A DNA stretch of 64,000 nt from an uncultured Methanomethylovorans sp. (lineage in GTDB: Archaea > Halobacteriota > Methanosarcinia > Methanosarcinales > Methanosarcinaceae), in NCBI RefSeq assembly GCF_963678545.1, contig NZ_OY782870.1:1612001-1676000 (forward strand), given 5' to 3'. Both the position numbers and the translations under genes were made by a program. Of this stretch, positions 43,223 to 52,875 are shown piece by piece. Numbering within the stretch: the first letter of the stretch is position 1; each line of letters opens with the position of its first letter. The notes beneath the pieces were generated by a model. It was given only the letters and a program-made list of their open reading frames with translations, ran no database searches and was not told the DNA's origin.

Positions 43223-44104
43223 TGAGCCTGTATCAAAACTATAAATACTATTTCTCTGAATGTTATTGTGGGGATATGAATGGAATTCAGAGAACTCTCT
43301 GATGATCAATGGAAGTTTATAAAGCCACACTTGCCACCACAACCAATTACCGGAAGAAAGAGAGCTGATGACCGTAAGGTCATCAATGGTATTCTCTTTG
43401 TTCTGATAACAGGTTGCAGATGGGGAGATATGCCAGCTATTTATGGTTCCCAGGCAACTGCCTGGAGAAGGCTGAAAAGGTGGTCAGAGGAAGGTATATG
43501 GAACGAGATAATGGAATCCCTTCGGGATTCCGCTTACCAGAAAGGTAAGTTCTCATTGGATACAGTGTGTATCGATAGCAGTTTCATCGAAACTAAAAAA
43601 GGGGAGATGACTCCTCGTACAACGGTCACAAGAAAAGAAAAGGCATAAAGATCCATGCATGTGTAAGTTGTGAAGGTTTTCCACTTACAATCCAAATATC
43701 TTCTGGAAAAGAGCACGATAGACAGCACTTCATTGAAGTTATGGAGGATATTAAGGTTAAGACCGATGGAAGACCAAGGACAAGACCTCTTGAAGTTCTG
43801 GCAGACGCTGCGTACGACGATACAGAAATCAGGCAGTACTTAAGGTCCAGAGCTATCAAAAGCAACATACCGATCAATACAAGGAACAGTAAAAGAAAGA
43901 AAAGAGGAAGACCTACTCGATTTGATGAAGAAACATATTATTACAGAGGAACTATAGAACGATTCTTTGCATGGTTGAAGATGGGATTTAGAAAATTAGC
44001 AAGTAGATATGAACGTCTTAATGTGGTTTTCAAAGGATTGTTAGATATTGCATGTTTCCTGTTGTGTTGGAAAAAGGTGTGAGTGAAGTTTTGAAATAGG
44101 CTCA
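43223..44104 (+). mobile_element. IS5-type insertion sequence, 882 bp
   Basis: Ends TGAGCCTGTATCAAAACT (43223-43240) and, read inward, TGAGCCTATTTCAAAACT (44087-44104) agree at 16 of 18 positions. The transposase is in two overlapping phases. No direct target duplication is visible and both flanking genes are truncated, so the locus has undergone deletion or recombination after or during insertion. Confidence 0.85.
43280..44082 (+). CDS. IS5-family transposase in two phases (frameshift product)
   Basis: Phase one (43280-43648) encodes MEFRELSDDQWKFIKPHLPP and the first catalytic aspartate in TVCIDSSFIE. Phase two (continuing to 44082) encodes HACVSCEGFPLT, LEVLADAAYDD with the second aspartate, and YRGTIERFFAWLKMGFRKLA with the glutamate. 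A minus-one shift in the A-rich GAAAAGAAAAGGC near 43632-43645 would join them, as in IS427-group elements that use programmed frameshifting. A simple inactivating deletion cannot be excluded. Confidence 0.78.
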
Positions 44105-44620
44105 CCATTAAAATATTTGACCAATTGGTCCTGTACTATCACAATACCATCATTTTCATTTTCGAGTATCTTTATGAACTTAAACTCTTCATCTTGATTT
44201 TCTACTCTTGGGATATATTCTGAAATATCTTCTATATAACATATTAATTTATAACTTCCATTGTCATCTGTCATTGGGACGATCTTAAATCGACCAACAA
44301 CTTTTCTATTATCATTGGCTGTGAACGTGTGATCAAATTCAATTGGCTCGTCTTTTCCATAAGGACCTTTAAAGCATTCCTGTAATTTGGTATTAAGTGT
44401 GCCTAGAGCCAATCTGTGGAAATAATCAATTTCAAAATGTTCAGCATCTTTATATCCAAACATTTTGAGAGCTATTTTATTACAATATTCCACTTTGCAA
44501 TCTTTGTCCAAAATGATAATACATATAGGTGATTGATCTGCTAGTACAGTATTGAACGAGTTTTTTTCTCCCGGAGAGTGTGGAATACCATTTAGGGTTT
44601 GTTGTGTTCTTGATTCATTT
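44105..44620 (-). pseudogene. PAS-domain histidine kinase fragment
   Basis: The minus frame includes DQSPICIIILDKDCKVEYCN, ALKMFGYKDAEHFEIDYFHR and VVGRFKIVPMTDDNGSYKLI then IEDISE, a PAS/PAC domain, then the start of a second one (NENDGIVIVQDQLVKYFN) before the IS cuts it. No clear start codon with ribosome site is visible upstream. The missing kinase core would lie where the IS and DUF1699-linked segment now are. Confidence 0.72.
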
Positions 44621-44841
44621 ATTCTATATTGATCTATATAAGAGTTAATATATTAACATGTGGTTCGAATGTTTTTATGCAAGTGATATTTATTGTAGCA
44701 TTTTGTGTCCTATTACTATATGTCATTTGTACAGTAATCCAAACTGGCATTTAGGAAGCTACACATCGATTTTGGTAGCACCATATAACATAAGTAACTC
44801 CTTGCATAAAGTCAGATAACTATAGAAAGACATTAATAAAA

Positions 44842-44958
44842 GACTCTGTAAAAAACATTAATAATATGAAATGCTTGTTGTTGAGCGATTCATACAGACA
44901 CATTTTGTAAAATGCCAATTTGGTTAGTTCTTAGGAAAGAGAGGATTTCTACAGAGCC
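44842..44958. repeat. 117-bp MITE-like element of the 4027-5026 IS family
   Basis: Left end GACTCTGTAAAAAACAT and right end GATTTCTACAGAGCC are imperfect inverted copies of the complete IS ends. No coding capacity. It adjoins the stop codon of the integrase pseudogene. Confidence 0.6.
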
Positions 44959-44959
44959 C

Positions 44960-46562
44960 TTATTTTTTCTTTTCATCTTCCTCTAACAAGTTCTCTAAGC
45001 ATACCATGACCTCACCTGACTCCTTCGGATGCATGGCTGCAATTTTCATAACTGCTTTAATTCCAAGCTGCACCATCTGATCAACATTCGTTGCAGCTTC
45101 AGTATTTAGAGCCATCCCACATAATGAACAAAAGTCTGAGGTAGGGCTATTGACATGATTGCATCGTACACATTTTATAGGGGTAAGCAGTGGATTACGT
45201 TCTTCTTCTTTGTTGATTCCGTACATACCCAAAATAGCATCATCGACTTGTTGACCGGATAGATGTATGTAAACACCAGGCATATCCGAACCATGGATCC
45301 ATCCTAAATGAGCTTCCATCTGTGCTTGCGTAAGGTGGTTGGCCAATTCTGTAGCCCTTGAATGTCGATACAAATGATTGTATACCCTCTTCTTAATACC
45401 TGCTTTTGCAGCCAATCTTTTGATGACCATACGGATTGCATCATACTCCATGTGTTTTCCAGTGGATCTCTTTCCCACATTCACTCATAATGGAGCCTCA
45501 TGATTATTCTTTTCTGGATGGACTGCCAGCCACGATGCAATATAAGGAGTAGCCGTTACAAGTCTTATCCTCCTCATTCCAGTTCTGCCTTTGACTATCA
45601 TGGAGGCTCCATACTGATCAAAACTGATATGCTTGATCTGCCGGGTAGCATTTTCACCGACTCTTCCTCCGGAATCATACCAAATAGCAGCAATAGCTGC
45701 ATCTCTCGGGTGGTCCGCAGCATTGATCATAGCCTTCACTTCTTCTTCTGTCAGCAATTCCTCAGGCATGGTTCTATCTTTTCTCTTGACGTTGGTGGTC
45801 ATTCATGAAGTAGTTTCAGGATCCTTACCGTTGTTCATCCATCTGAAGAACTTTTTCAAAACTACTCTATAATCTCTTTTTGTCCAAACACTCTTATCTG
45901 ATTTCTCGAGATTTCCAACTAACTTGTACATATAGGGCCCTTTGAAAATAGAACTCATTTCTAGGATTAATATAACTTATTTTCTCTATTTTAGTACTAA
46001 TCCATATTCCCCCTTCAAATGTAAATCTCAAAACAAGGCTACTTTTCATTTTACTCTTAATTAGTGTCTTATTTCTTTTTTAGTGGCATATTTACCCTTT
46101 ATTTAGTTAGAATTGGATATTTAAAAAACCAGTAACAATAGCCTGTATATCAATAAGTAGCTATTAAAGGATTTTTACTACTTTATTTCTGTATTAGAGT
46201 TATACAAGTCCTGATTTGCGTAATTAATCAATTATCAAGATGTACTTTTTATGGGGGAGGTTCTATTGACTGCTTACAGCTAAAAATAGCATCAGTAAAT
46301 CCTCCATTTGAATGTTATTTCAAAAGGACCCTATGTACATATCAAGTTTCGTGATTTCTGGAAAAGGCTTATTAAACCACTGCGAGAGATTATGCAAGGA
46401 ACTCAGGTATTTTAAAACCCTTGCATTTGATATGCCCTCTGCATATAGCATATTTTCAAAAGCAAAAATTAGCTCCTTGTTTTTGTCTGGATATGACGCT
46501 TCAAGGATATTCTTTTCAATAGAAGAAATTCTTTTAGGATAGTCATACAGCTGAATGTCCAT
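44960..46562 (-). pseudogene. Xer-type tyrosine recombinase with zinc-ribbon tail, broken in three places
   Basis: Reading leftward: N-terminal SAM-like domain from ATG 46562 (MDIQLYDYPKRISSIEKNIL), a 403-bp insertion, then YKLVGNLEKSDKSVWTKRDY, TGA at about 45803, the first catalytic half (YDSGGRVGENATRQIKHISF with the arginine), TGA at 45485-45487, then the second half with HLYRHSRATELA and HLGWIHGSDMPGVYIHLS, and a zinc ribbon CVRC/CSLCG. Both stops sit where tryptophan is expected (TGG to TGA). Related archaeal recombinases are of this size, about 390 residues. Confidence 0.85.
45932..46334. repeat. 403-bp MITE-like insertion in the recombinase gene
   Basis: The ends ATAGGGCCCTTTGAAAAT and, read inward, ATAGGGTCCTTTTGAAAT are inverted repeats; the 6-bp GTACAT lies directly outside both (45926-45931 and 46335-46340) as target duplication. 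No reading frame inside. Its parent element is not in the window. Confidence 0.75.
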
Positions 46563-46642
46563 GTGCTTACACTCCTTTACACCTTTTAATTACCTTAGTT
46601 TGGTGGGTGAAAGTAATGTAAGCGTTGAACTGCTGTTTGAAC

Positions 46643-46727
46643 GCTGAGGGGGAGATTCGAACTCCCGCAGCGCGTGAGCACTACCGGTTTTCAAGACCGG
46701 CGCCGTAGTCCACTTGGCTACCTCAGC
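46643..46727 (-). tRNA. tRNA-Ser (TGA)
   Basis: 85 bases beginning GCTGAGGTAGCCAAG and ending CTCAGC, with anticodon loop CTTGAAA in the stem CCGGT/ACCGG, a long variable arm (TAGTGCTCACGCGCTGC) and T-loop GTTCGAATC. The long variable arm and anticodon TGA give serine. CCA is not encoded. Confidence 0.93.
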
Positions 46728-46827
46728 ACGTTTGAATGTGTGCGGTATCCTTAATACCACTTTTGAATATAAGACTTTTGATTAGATGATGCTGTGATAC
46801 TTGAAAATATAGGGAAAACGAAGAGTA

Positions 46828-47562
46828 TTACTCTTCGCTTTCGTCTTCCTCAGAAGCTTCAGCCTCTTCGACTTCAGTGTCTTTGGTAACGTATGGGTAT
46901 TTCTCCACAAATTCCAGGTTTGGTATACCCAGGTTCTCTATGAGCTCGTGAGCTATACGACCCTTGGATATGAGCCATCTCTGATTGAAGCTGAACTCAA
47001 TGGGTATAATTACACGGATCAGCTCAGAAGTGATCTCCATCTCTATGTTTGAAGCACCGGTGTACAGGGACATCAGTCCTTTTGCTTTTTCCAGTGGCTC
47101 TTCAAGCTTCTTCTCAATGGTGTACTCGTATGTGACAGTCCTGCCGGACAGAGCGTGGTTAAAGTCCACACGCAGCCTGCGGCCGATGATCTTCTGTACA
47201 ACACCTTTCTTGCCGTCAACTTCGATTTCCATGCCAGGGTATGGGCGTGTGTCCTTAAGCTGTGCTGTAATTTTAGTGATAGATATAGATTCCACAAGCG
47301 TAGGGTTGTGTGCTCCAAATGCCTTCTCCGGTGGGATCTCTAGGCTTCCAGTGTATCCTACTTCCTTGCCTATAAAGTCCTCATCCAGACCTCTAATGGT
47401 ATGGCCGGAACCAACTATGACCACATCTCCACCATACATGCCGCGTGGATTAAAGATGCCATTCTCTTTTGCAAGCTCCTCGTTTGTAGTATCAAAGACC
47501 TGTCCGTCCTCGAACCTTCCGGTATATGCTATATTTATGAAATCTCCTTTCTCTATTGCCAC
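46828..47562 (-). CDS. FKBP-type peptidyl-prolyl isomerase, long archaeal form
   Basis: 244 residues from GTG 47562 (GAGTTGAT upstream; TTG 47571 is an alternative). The FKBP core begins IEKGDFINIAYTGRFEDGQV and ends ESISITKI, with the IF (insert-in-flap) chaperone domain near 85-140 (GMEIEVDGKKGVVQKIIGRR) and a C-terminal extension of about 90 residues. The tail is very acidic (EVEEAEASEEDESEE). It folds proteins in the cytosol. It stands alone between tRNA-Ser and the chemoreceptor gene. Confidence 0.9.
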   Translation of the reverse strand: MAIEKGDFINIAYTGRFEDGQVFDTTNEELAKENGIFNPRGMYGGDVVIVGSGHTIRGLDEDFIGKEVGYTGSLEIPPEKAFGAHNPTLVESISITKITAQLKDTRPYPGMEIEVDGKKGVVQKIIGRRLRVDFNHALSGRTVTYEYTIEKKLEEPLEKAKGLMSLYTGASNIEMEITSELIRVIIPIEFSFNQRWLISKGRIAHELIENLGIPNLEFVEKYPYVTKDTEVEEAEASEEDESEE

Positions 47563-47758
47563 ATATATCAACTCTATTTTTTGATTAATGTAATTATGAA
47601 TAAAAGTGTCTCTGCTATACTCCTATGCCTTTAAGAACTTTTTGCCAGCAAAGCGGAGTAAAAGATCACATTGAGAAAAAGGAGGTAGGAACCACAAACA
47701 AAAAGAATTGAAATGAAAATATTCTCTAAAAAGAAATGGAAGTAGGGATTTTAGAGCC

Positions 47759-49852
47759 CTACTCCTCTGCCTTCAGTGAAAAACGAGCCACATAGGTCTG
47801 CATATCCTCGGAGAGCTTTGCAAGTTCCTGAGCTGACTTAGCGAGTTCTTGCATAGAAGATGTCTGCTCTTCTACAGCCGCAGAAGCTTGCTGTGTACCT
47901 GCAGCTGATTGCTCTGAAATAGCTGAGATCTCTTCCACGGAGGAAGTAATCTCCTCAATACTGGCAGACTGCTCCTGCGCAGCAGCAGCAATATCCTGTG
48001 CCATAAGTGCCACCTTTCCACTTCCCTCCACAATGGACTGCACAGCCTGTACAGTCTCAGAAAGAGCCTTGGAACCAGTATTCACTTGACCAGTACCTTT
48101 ATCCATTGCTTCCACTGCATTCTCAGTTCCAACCTGTATCTCCTTGATCAAAGAAGCTATCTCCTTTGCAGCATCACGTGATTCTTCTGCCAGCTTCCTA
48201 ACCTCGTCAGCAACAACTGCAAATCCTCTGCCATGTTCACCGGCTCTCGCTGCTTCAATGGCTGCATTAAGTGCAAGTAGGTTTGTTTGATCTGCAATGT
48301 TAGTAATAAGGTTGACAATTTCGTCAATTTGTTTAGACTTCATGTCCAGTTCACGGATCACATTTGCAGATTCGCCTACAGCTGACTGTATAGAACTCAT
48401 CTGTACTATAAGATTTTCGGATTGTACACCTACATCCTTAATTGTCTCACTGGCCGTTGTTGCTGTCTCTGCAGCTTTCTGGGCATTTGTGGCTATTTCC
48501 TGCACACTCTGGGTCATGTCATTCATTGCCCTTGAAACCTCTTCAGTTTTCTGGGACTGATTGCCAGAACCCTTTGCAATCTCTGCAACAGTATTTGATA
48601 CTTCAGTTGAAGAAACAGTCATCTCTTCAGATGCGGCAGATATCTCCTGTGCAGAAGCAGCAATATTGGCAGCACTAACTCCGATCATTCTGACCATCTT
48701 ATTCATATTGTCCATAATATGGTTCAGTCCGGCGGGGATTTCCTTGAAGTCCACTAGAACATCAGTATCAGCTCTTAGGTCAAGTTTTCCTTCCACAGCA
48801 TTGTCTGATATTTTTTTGAAATCAGTTACTATTTTGTTGATCGGTCCATTTATGTTCCTCGCTATCAGATAAGCTACAGCTGCCATGAAACCCACTGCTG
48901 CTACTGAGATAATAATTAGCTGGTTTCGCAGGTCTGTTACTCCTGCCATCAACTCATCTTCTGGAACTACCATCACAAATGCGAACCCAGATGATTTTAT
49001 TGGTGCATAGAACATGTTAGTGTCTACTCCGGTGACCGGATCAAGAGTTCTAATATATCCCGATTTTCCAGCGGCTATATCTGCTGCCATCTGGTCAAAT
49101 CCAGAAGCACCAATATCTGTTAAGGACTTTGTTCCTATCCAGTCTTTGTTGGTTGGATGGGAAAGGAACACACCTTTTTTACTAGTCATAAAAGCATAAC
49201 CAGTGTCGTATACTTTGACCTTTGACATTTCTTCATCGATGGAATTAAGAGAGGCATCCATACCGCTAATGCCTATGAAATTTCCATCTTTCACTATAGG
49301 GGAGATATAGCTTACCATTAACACGCCTTCATACAAAAAAGGCTCCATAACTACTGATTGTTGAAGTGCTTTTGGTGTTAGGTAATAATCGCTTGTTTCG
49401 TAGTCTATCAATGGGTCTAATACAACTGAACCAGTAAGAGTATTCCAATATGGTGCAAACTTTCCAGTAGAACCATAAGCTGCGGTATTAGCATATTCAT
49501 TGTCTCTTCCATCAAATGCATTAGGTTCAAATGCTACATATGTTCCAAGAGCACCGGGAGTTGTTACTAAAAGGTTTTTGACCATTGAGCTTACTTCATC
49601 CCTGTTGCCGGAATCATAATTTGCCATATTTGAAGCGAGGGTTTTACCCATTGAAACATATGTTTGCATGTTTCCGTCATAATCATTGGCATAAGCTTCA
49701 GCACTCGCTGCAGCCTCTTCGTGAGCTAGGTTTCCCAGTTCTACTGTTGCATTATTAATGATCAAGTAACTGGAAACGGCCATCACAAGAGTAGCACTAA
49801 CAATTATATAGAACAATAATTTTGTTTTTAAATTGATATTTTCGAGTTTCAA
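47759..49852 (-). CDS. Methyl-accepting chemotaxis protein with dCache sensor
   Basis: 697 residues from TTG 49852 with GAAGGTGAGAT upstream. N-terminal helix ([19 protein letters not shown]), periplasmic dCache domain (about 40-275; [20 protein letters not shown] is typical), second helix ([20 protein letters not shown]), HAMP, and a signalling domain with the hairpin tip [20 protein letters not shown] and [11 protein letters not shown]. The C-terminus is rich in Glu/Gln pairs for methylation. It should sense an extracellular ligand and control CheA. No other che gene is in the window. Confidence 0.92.
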   Translation of the reverse strand: MKLENINLKTKLLFYIIVSATLVMAVSSYLIINNATVELGNLAHEEAAASAEAYANDYDGNMQTYVSMGKTLASNMANYDSGNRDEVSSMVKNLLVTTPGALGTYVAFEPNAFDGRDNEYANTAAYGSTGKFAPYWNTLTGSVVLDPLIDYETSDYYLTPKALQQSVVMEPFLYEGVLMVSYISPIVKDGNFIGISGMDASLNSIDEEMSKVKVYDTGYAFMTSKKGVFLSHPTNKDWIGTKSLTDIGASGFDQMAADIAAGKSGYIRTLDPVTGVDTNMFYAPIKSSGFAFVMVVPEDELMAGVTDLRNQLIIISVAAVGFMAAVAYLIARNINGPINKIVTDFKKISDNAVEGKLDLRADTDVLVDFKEIPAGLNHIMDNMNKMVRMIGVSAANIAASAQEISAASEEMTVSSTEVSNTVAEIAKGSGNQSQKTEEVSRAMNDMTQSVQEIATNAQKAAETATTASETIKDVGVQSENLIVQMSSIQSAVGESANVIRELDMKSKQIDEIVNLITNIADQTNLLALNAAIEAARAGEHGRGFAVVADEVRKLAEESRDAAKEIASLIKEIQVGTENAVEAMDKGTGQVNTGSKALSETVQAVQSIVEGSGKVALMAQDIAAAAQEQSASIEEITSSVEEISAISEQSAAGTQQASAAVEEQTSSMQELAKSAQELAKLSEDMQTYVARFSLKAEE

Positions 49853-49988
49853 TATCTCACCTTCAAAAAATATATATGCTACATAACACTCACTATTATG
49901 TTGTAATATATTTATATATTTTGGATGTAATGCTCATGCCTCAAAAATAAGGTAGCAATTATCAGCTATTTAAAATAAGTAGCTCTCT

Positions 49989-50189
49989 TCAACATCCTGT
50001 GGGTAATCTCAATTTCCCCGTCAGGAGATAGATCATATTAATTCTACATTTTTCTGCTTTTATAACAAATGATCTTTTTAATGTAGTTTTAATTTTATCG
50101 TTCAATCCCTCTGCAACTCCATTGTTGGGATCATTCTTCATCGCTTCAAGAATTCCCTGCGTATGCCCAGATGATACAGCTACCATCAA
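49989..50189 (-). pseudogene. C-terminal remnant of an ISL3-like transposase
   Basis: The minus frame includes NDPNNGVAEGLNDKIKTTLK and a following R-x-N-M-I-Y-L-L segment, the C-terminal pattern of ISL3-type transposases (N-G-x-x-E-G-x-N-x-K-I-K). Its end has CTTCAACATCCTGTGGGTAA (49987-50006), which recurs with one change at about 21924-21943. N-terminal part absent. Confidence 0.55.
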
Positions 50190-50357
50190 TACAGGTGATG
50201 TTATAACAGTGGATGGTTATCTAGGATTGCGGTAATACAGAAAGTAGGTTCAGAAGAAGAGAATCATGTTAAAGACCATGCTAACCGCTTTAGTGTTTAA
50301 TAATATACATAGCAGTTACCAATAATTATATTTATTATCTCCTATTATATTGTTCCA
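50190..50357. other. Upstream region of the SLC13-type permease gene
   Basis: AT-rich with TATTATATT close to ATG 50358, compatible with a short-leader transcript. No gene seen. Confidence 0.4.
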
Positions 50358-51596
50358 ATGATAATACCAGTGTTTATCCTTTGTCTTGTTTTTCTTCTGA
50401 CGATTACTAGACAGATAGGAAATATCAGGTTCGATCTGTGGCAGATTATGGGTCTTGGTGCCCTTGCTGTGTTGCTGACCGGTCAGATCTCTCTTAAGGA
50501 AGCCATAGAATCTATTAATGTTGATGTAATGTTATTCCTGTTTGGTGTATTCGCAATTGGTCAGGCACTGGAAGCAAGTGGTTATCTTTCCCTAGTTTCA
50601 TATAATTTCTTTAAGAGTGCCAAGAACATGGATGCTATTATACTCTTCGTACTCTTTGGGATGGGTTTTGCATCAGCTTTTCTTATGAATGACACGCTAG
50701 CAATAATCGGTACTCCAGTAGTTCTTTTGCTTGCAAGACAACATCAGATTAATCCTAAGGTGCTCTTGCTTTCATTGGCTTTTGCAGTAACTACTGGCAG
50801 TGTCGCAAGTCCTATCGGTAATCCTCAGAATCTCTTGATAGCACTAAATAGTGGTATCAAAGACCCTTTTGTAGTCTTTGCCCGATATCTGCTGTTACCA
50901 ACTATAATTAATCTTATAGCAGCATATTTTGTGCTCAAGTTCTTCTTCAAAGAACATTTTTCTACAAACGTTCTAAACCATTCACAACCTCAGATATGTG
51001 ATGCAAAACTCGCGGATCTGTCCCGATTATCGCTTATTTTGCTTATCATATTGGTATGTTTGAAGATCCTCATCCAGTTATTTGCCATCTCTTTTGATTT
51101 CAGGCTGACGTACATTGCTCTTATAGCTGCTATTCCAGTACTTGTTTTTAACAAAAATAGATATAATATTATTAAAAAAATGGATTGGCATACTTTGTTT
51201 TTCTTTGTATCGATGTTCATACTTATGGAAAGTGTATGGAATTCAGGTTTCTTTCAGGATATTATGTTAAATACAAAACAAAATGTTGTTTCTACTCCTT
51301 TGATCTTAAGTGTAAGTGTGATCCTAAGCCAGTTCATTTCAAATGTACCACTTGTAGCTCTTTACTTGCCAATCCTATCTCATGCTTCAGTAGATGCAGG
51401 AGGATTATTGGCACTTGCTGCGGGTAGCACAATTGCAGGAAATCTTTCTATTCTGGGTGCAGCAAGTAATGTTATCATCATTCACAATGCAGAGAAAAAG
51501 GGTAATGTGACGCTCAGTTTTATCGAATTCGCTAAAATCGGAGTGCCTCTTACAATAATCCAAACTGGAGTTTATTGGTTTTTCTTATCACTTTAG
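50358..51596 (+). CDS. SLC13/ArsB-NhaD type ion permease
   Basis: 412 residues, about eleven membrane helices, and two inverted half-repeats each with a re-entrant motif: MNDTLAIIGTPVVLLLARQH with SPIGNPQNLLIALNSG in the first and SNVPLVALYLPI with AGSTIAGNLSILGAASNVI in the second. The S-P-x-G-N-P and G-x-x-S-N-V motifs are those of anion/sodium and arsenite carriers of the IT superfamily. Substrate cannot be read from sequence; a dicarboxylate, anion or sodium-proton antiport function is possible. No partner gene adjacent. Confidence 0.82.
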   Translation: MIIPVFILCLVFLLTITRQIGNIRFDLWQIMGLGALAVLLTGQISLKEAIESINVDVMLFLFGVFAIGQALEASGYLSLVSYNFFKSAKNMDAIILFVLFGMGFASAFLMNDTLAIIGTPVVLLLARQHQINPKVLLLSLAFAVTTGSVASPIGNPQNLLIALNSGIKDPFVVFARYLLLPTIINLIAAYFVLKFFFKEHFSTNVLNHSQPQICDAKLADLSRLSLILLIILVCLKILIQLFAISFDFRLTYIALIAAIPVLVFNKNRYNIIKKMDWHTLFFFVSMFILMESVWNSGFFQDIMLNTKQNVVSTPLILSVSVILSQFISNVPLVALYLPILSHASVDAGGLLALAAGSTIAGNLSILGAASNVIIIHNAEKKGNVTLSFIEFAKIGVPLTIIQTGVYWFFLSL

Positions 51597-51633
51597 GAAC
51601 GGTCAGGAACAATCTTCTTATTTGCTTCAAAGA

Positions 51634-51975
51634 TCAGCATTTCGGGTTCAATATATAAGTCCTGAAAATAGCCTTAGCTTTTTCCGGTCCCAACTTTTCG
51701 GTGACCAGATCAATAAAAACCTGCATGTAATTGGGAGGCACACAGCTAAGACTCTCACTGCCGGTTTCAATTAGTGTTAATAAATACTGCAGGTCTTCTA
51801 AAGTAAGTTTTTCCAACCTGTCTTTAAAATCACTTTCACTCACTGCAAAATGGTTGGCAAGAGGTGGTAGAATCGATTTGTAGCGAGAACCGGAACCAGC
51901 GCAGTCCAAGTCATTGCACTCCGGAGCTACATGTTTTAAAATCTCTATATCTTTTTGAGAGAGCTGTCGTGGCAC
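51634..51975 (-). CDS. 113-residue soluble protein with N-terminal cysteines
   Basis: Product begins MPRQLSQKDIEILKHVAPEC and has ECNDLDCAG, then all-alpha sequence (LTLEDLQYLLTLIETGSESL, LGPEKAKAIFRTYIL). ATG 51975 follows AAGATATAAAGTGCC without a strong ribosome site. I believe it belongs to a group of short conserved methanogen proteins of unknown function. Divergent from the Hsp20 gene with a 198-base gap. Confidence 0.65.
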   Translation of the reverse strand: MPRQLSQKDIEILKHVAPECNDLDCAGSGSRYKSILPPLANHFAVSESDFKDRLEKLTLEDLQYLLTLIETGSESLSCVPPNYMQVFIDLVTEKLGPEKAKAIFRTYILNPKC

Positions 51976-52173
51976 TTTATATCTTCCTATTCTATTTGTT
52001 TTTTATTTATTATAGTCCAATGTTATTTACTTACTCCCCTCTGTATTGTAATCACTAATTATTTTATAAGTGTATATTGTATAATGATGTCTTGAGCAGG
52101 CGCAATAAAAAAATTCAAACCGCACACTCTTATATACTAAAGTGTTCAAGGAAGTTCAAAGCTGGTGGAAGAC

Positions 52174-52719
52174 ATGAAGGATAAAAGGAATAAAACAGGT
52201 AAAATCAAAAATAAAGGTTCCTTTAATGAAGTTTTTGGTCCGGATTATTTCGATCATATCGATTCTCTAATAAATAGGATGAAACAGAATCTTGAGCCAG
52301 GTTTTCACAAACTTCCATCACCGTTTTTTTATGGCTTTTCAGTTATTAAGAATTCAGAAGAGGAATCTGAAATACGGGAATTTGGCAGCTTGTATCTGGC
52401 ATCTGCGGGCGAATCTGGCGGAGAACAAAAATGCTTGATCCAAAAACATAAACCTTTGATATATCTGATCGAAAAAGATAATGAAATTTATGTTACTGCA
52501 GAGCTTCCCGGTATATCGAAAGGCCAGATTATCCTCAAAGCTACGGATAGTTTCCTTGATTTAAAGGCTTCACACGGCGAGCGCAAATATTCAGAACGGG
52601 TACTACTTCCTTCAAAAGTTGATCCAGATAGTGCACGGGCCACTTGCCGCAATGGCATACTGGAAGTTATCTTGAAAGTATTTGATGCTGAAAAGACAGT
52701 ACTTGTGTGCGTGGAATAG
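52174..52719 (+). CDS. Hsp20/alpha-crystallin-like protein
   Basis: 181 residues from ATG 52174 (GGTGG upstream; GTG 52165 possible). The N-terminal half is charged and variable. The C-terminal 90 residues form the alpha-crystallin sandwich: IYLIEKDNEIYVTAELPGIS, ILKATDSFLDLKASHGERKY, RVLLPSKVDPDSARATCRNG and ILEVILKVF. The usual C-terminal I-x-I motif is missing, so oligomerization may differ from classical small heat-shock proteins. Likely a holdase-like chaperone. Confidence 0.8.
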   Translation: MKDKRNKTGKIKNKGSFNEVFGPDYFDHIDSLINRMKQNLEPGFHKLPSPFFYGFSVIKNSEEESEIREFGSLYLASAGESGGEQKCLIQKHKPLIYLIEKDNEIYVTAELPGISKGQIILKATDSFLDLKASHGERKYSERVLLPSKVDPDSARATCRNGILEVILKVFDAEKTVLVCVE

Positions 52720-52812
52720 GATGCTTTTTTTATATATTGTTCTCTTCTCAATTTAGTTATAAAGATGTTTTTGACTAAATCTTTCATATATAGTCCTATT
52801 AATTATTTTTGA

Positions 52813-52821
52813 GTATATATA
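52813..52821 (+). promoter_or_regulatory. TATA box of the mrp operon
   Basis: GTATATATAG in an AT-rich setting, about 55 bases ahead of the ATG chosen for mrpA. It would give a leader of about 30 bases with GAGGGT as ribosome site. Confidence 0.5.
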
Positions 52822-52875
52822 GCCGTAAATCTTCATTAAAAACAATTATATATGCGCAAGATAATGAGGGTAGGC

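Noticed and set aside
45480-45810. Reading TGA as tryptophan, suggested by two TGG-to-TGA changes in the recombinase gene
   Set aside because: TGA acts as a normal stop in many overlapping genes here (ATGA junctions in mrp and other operons); the gene is also split by a MITE, so decay explains the stops.
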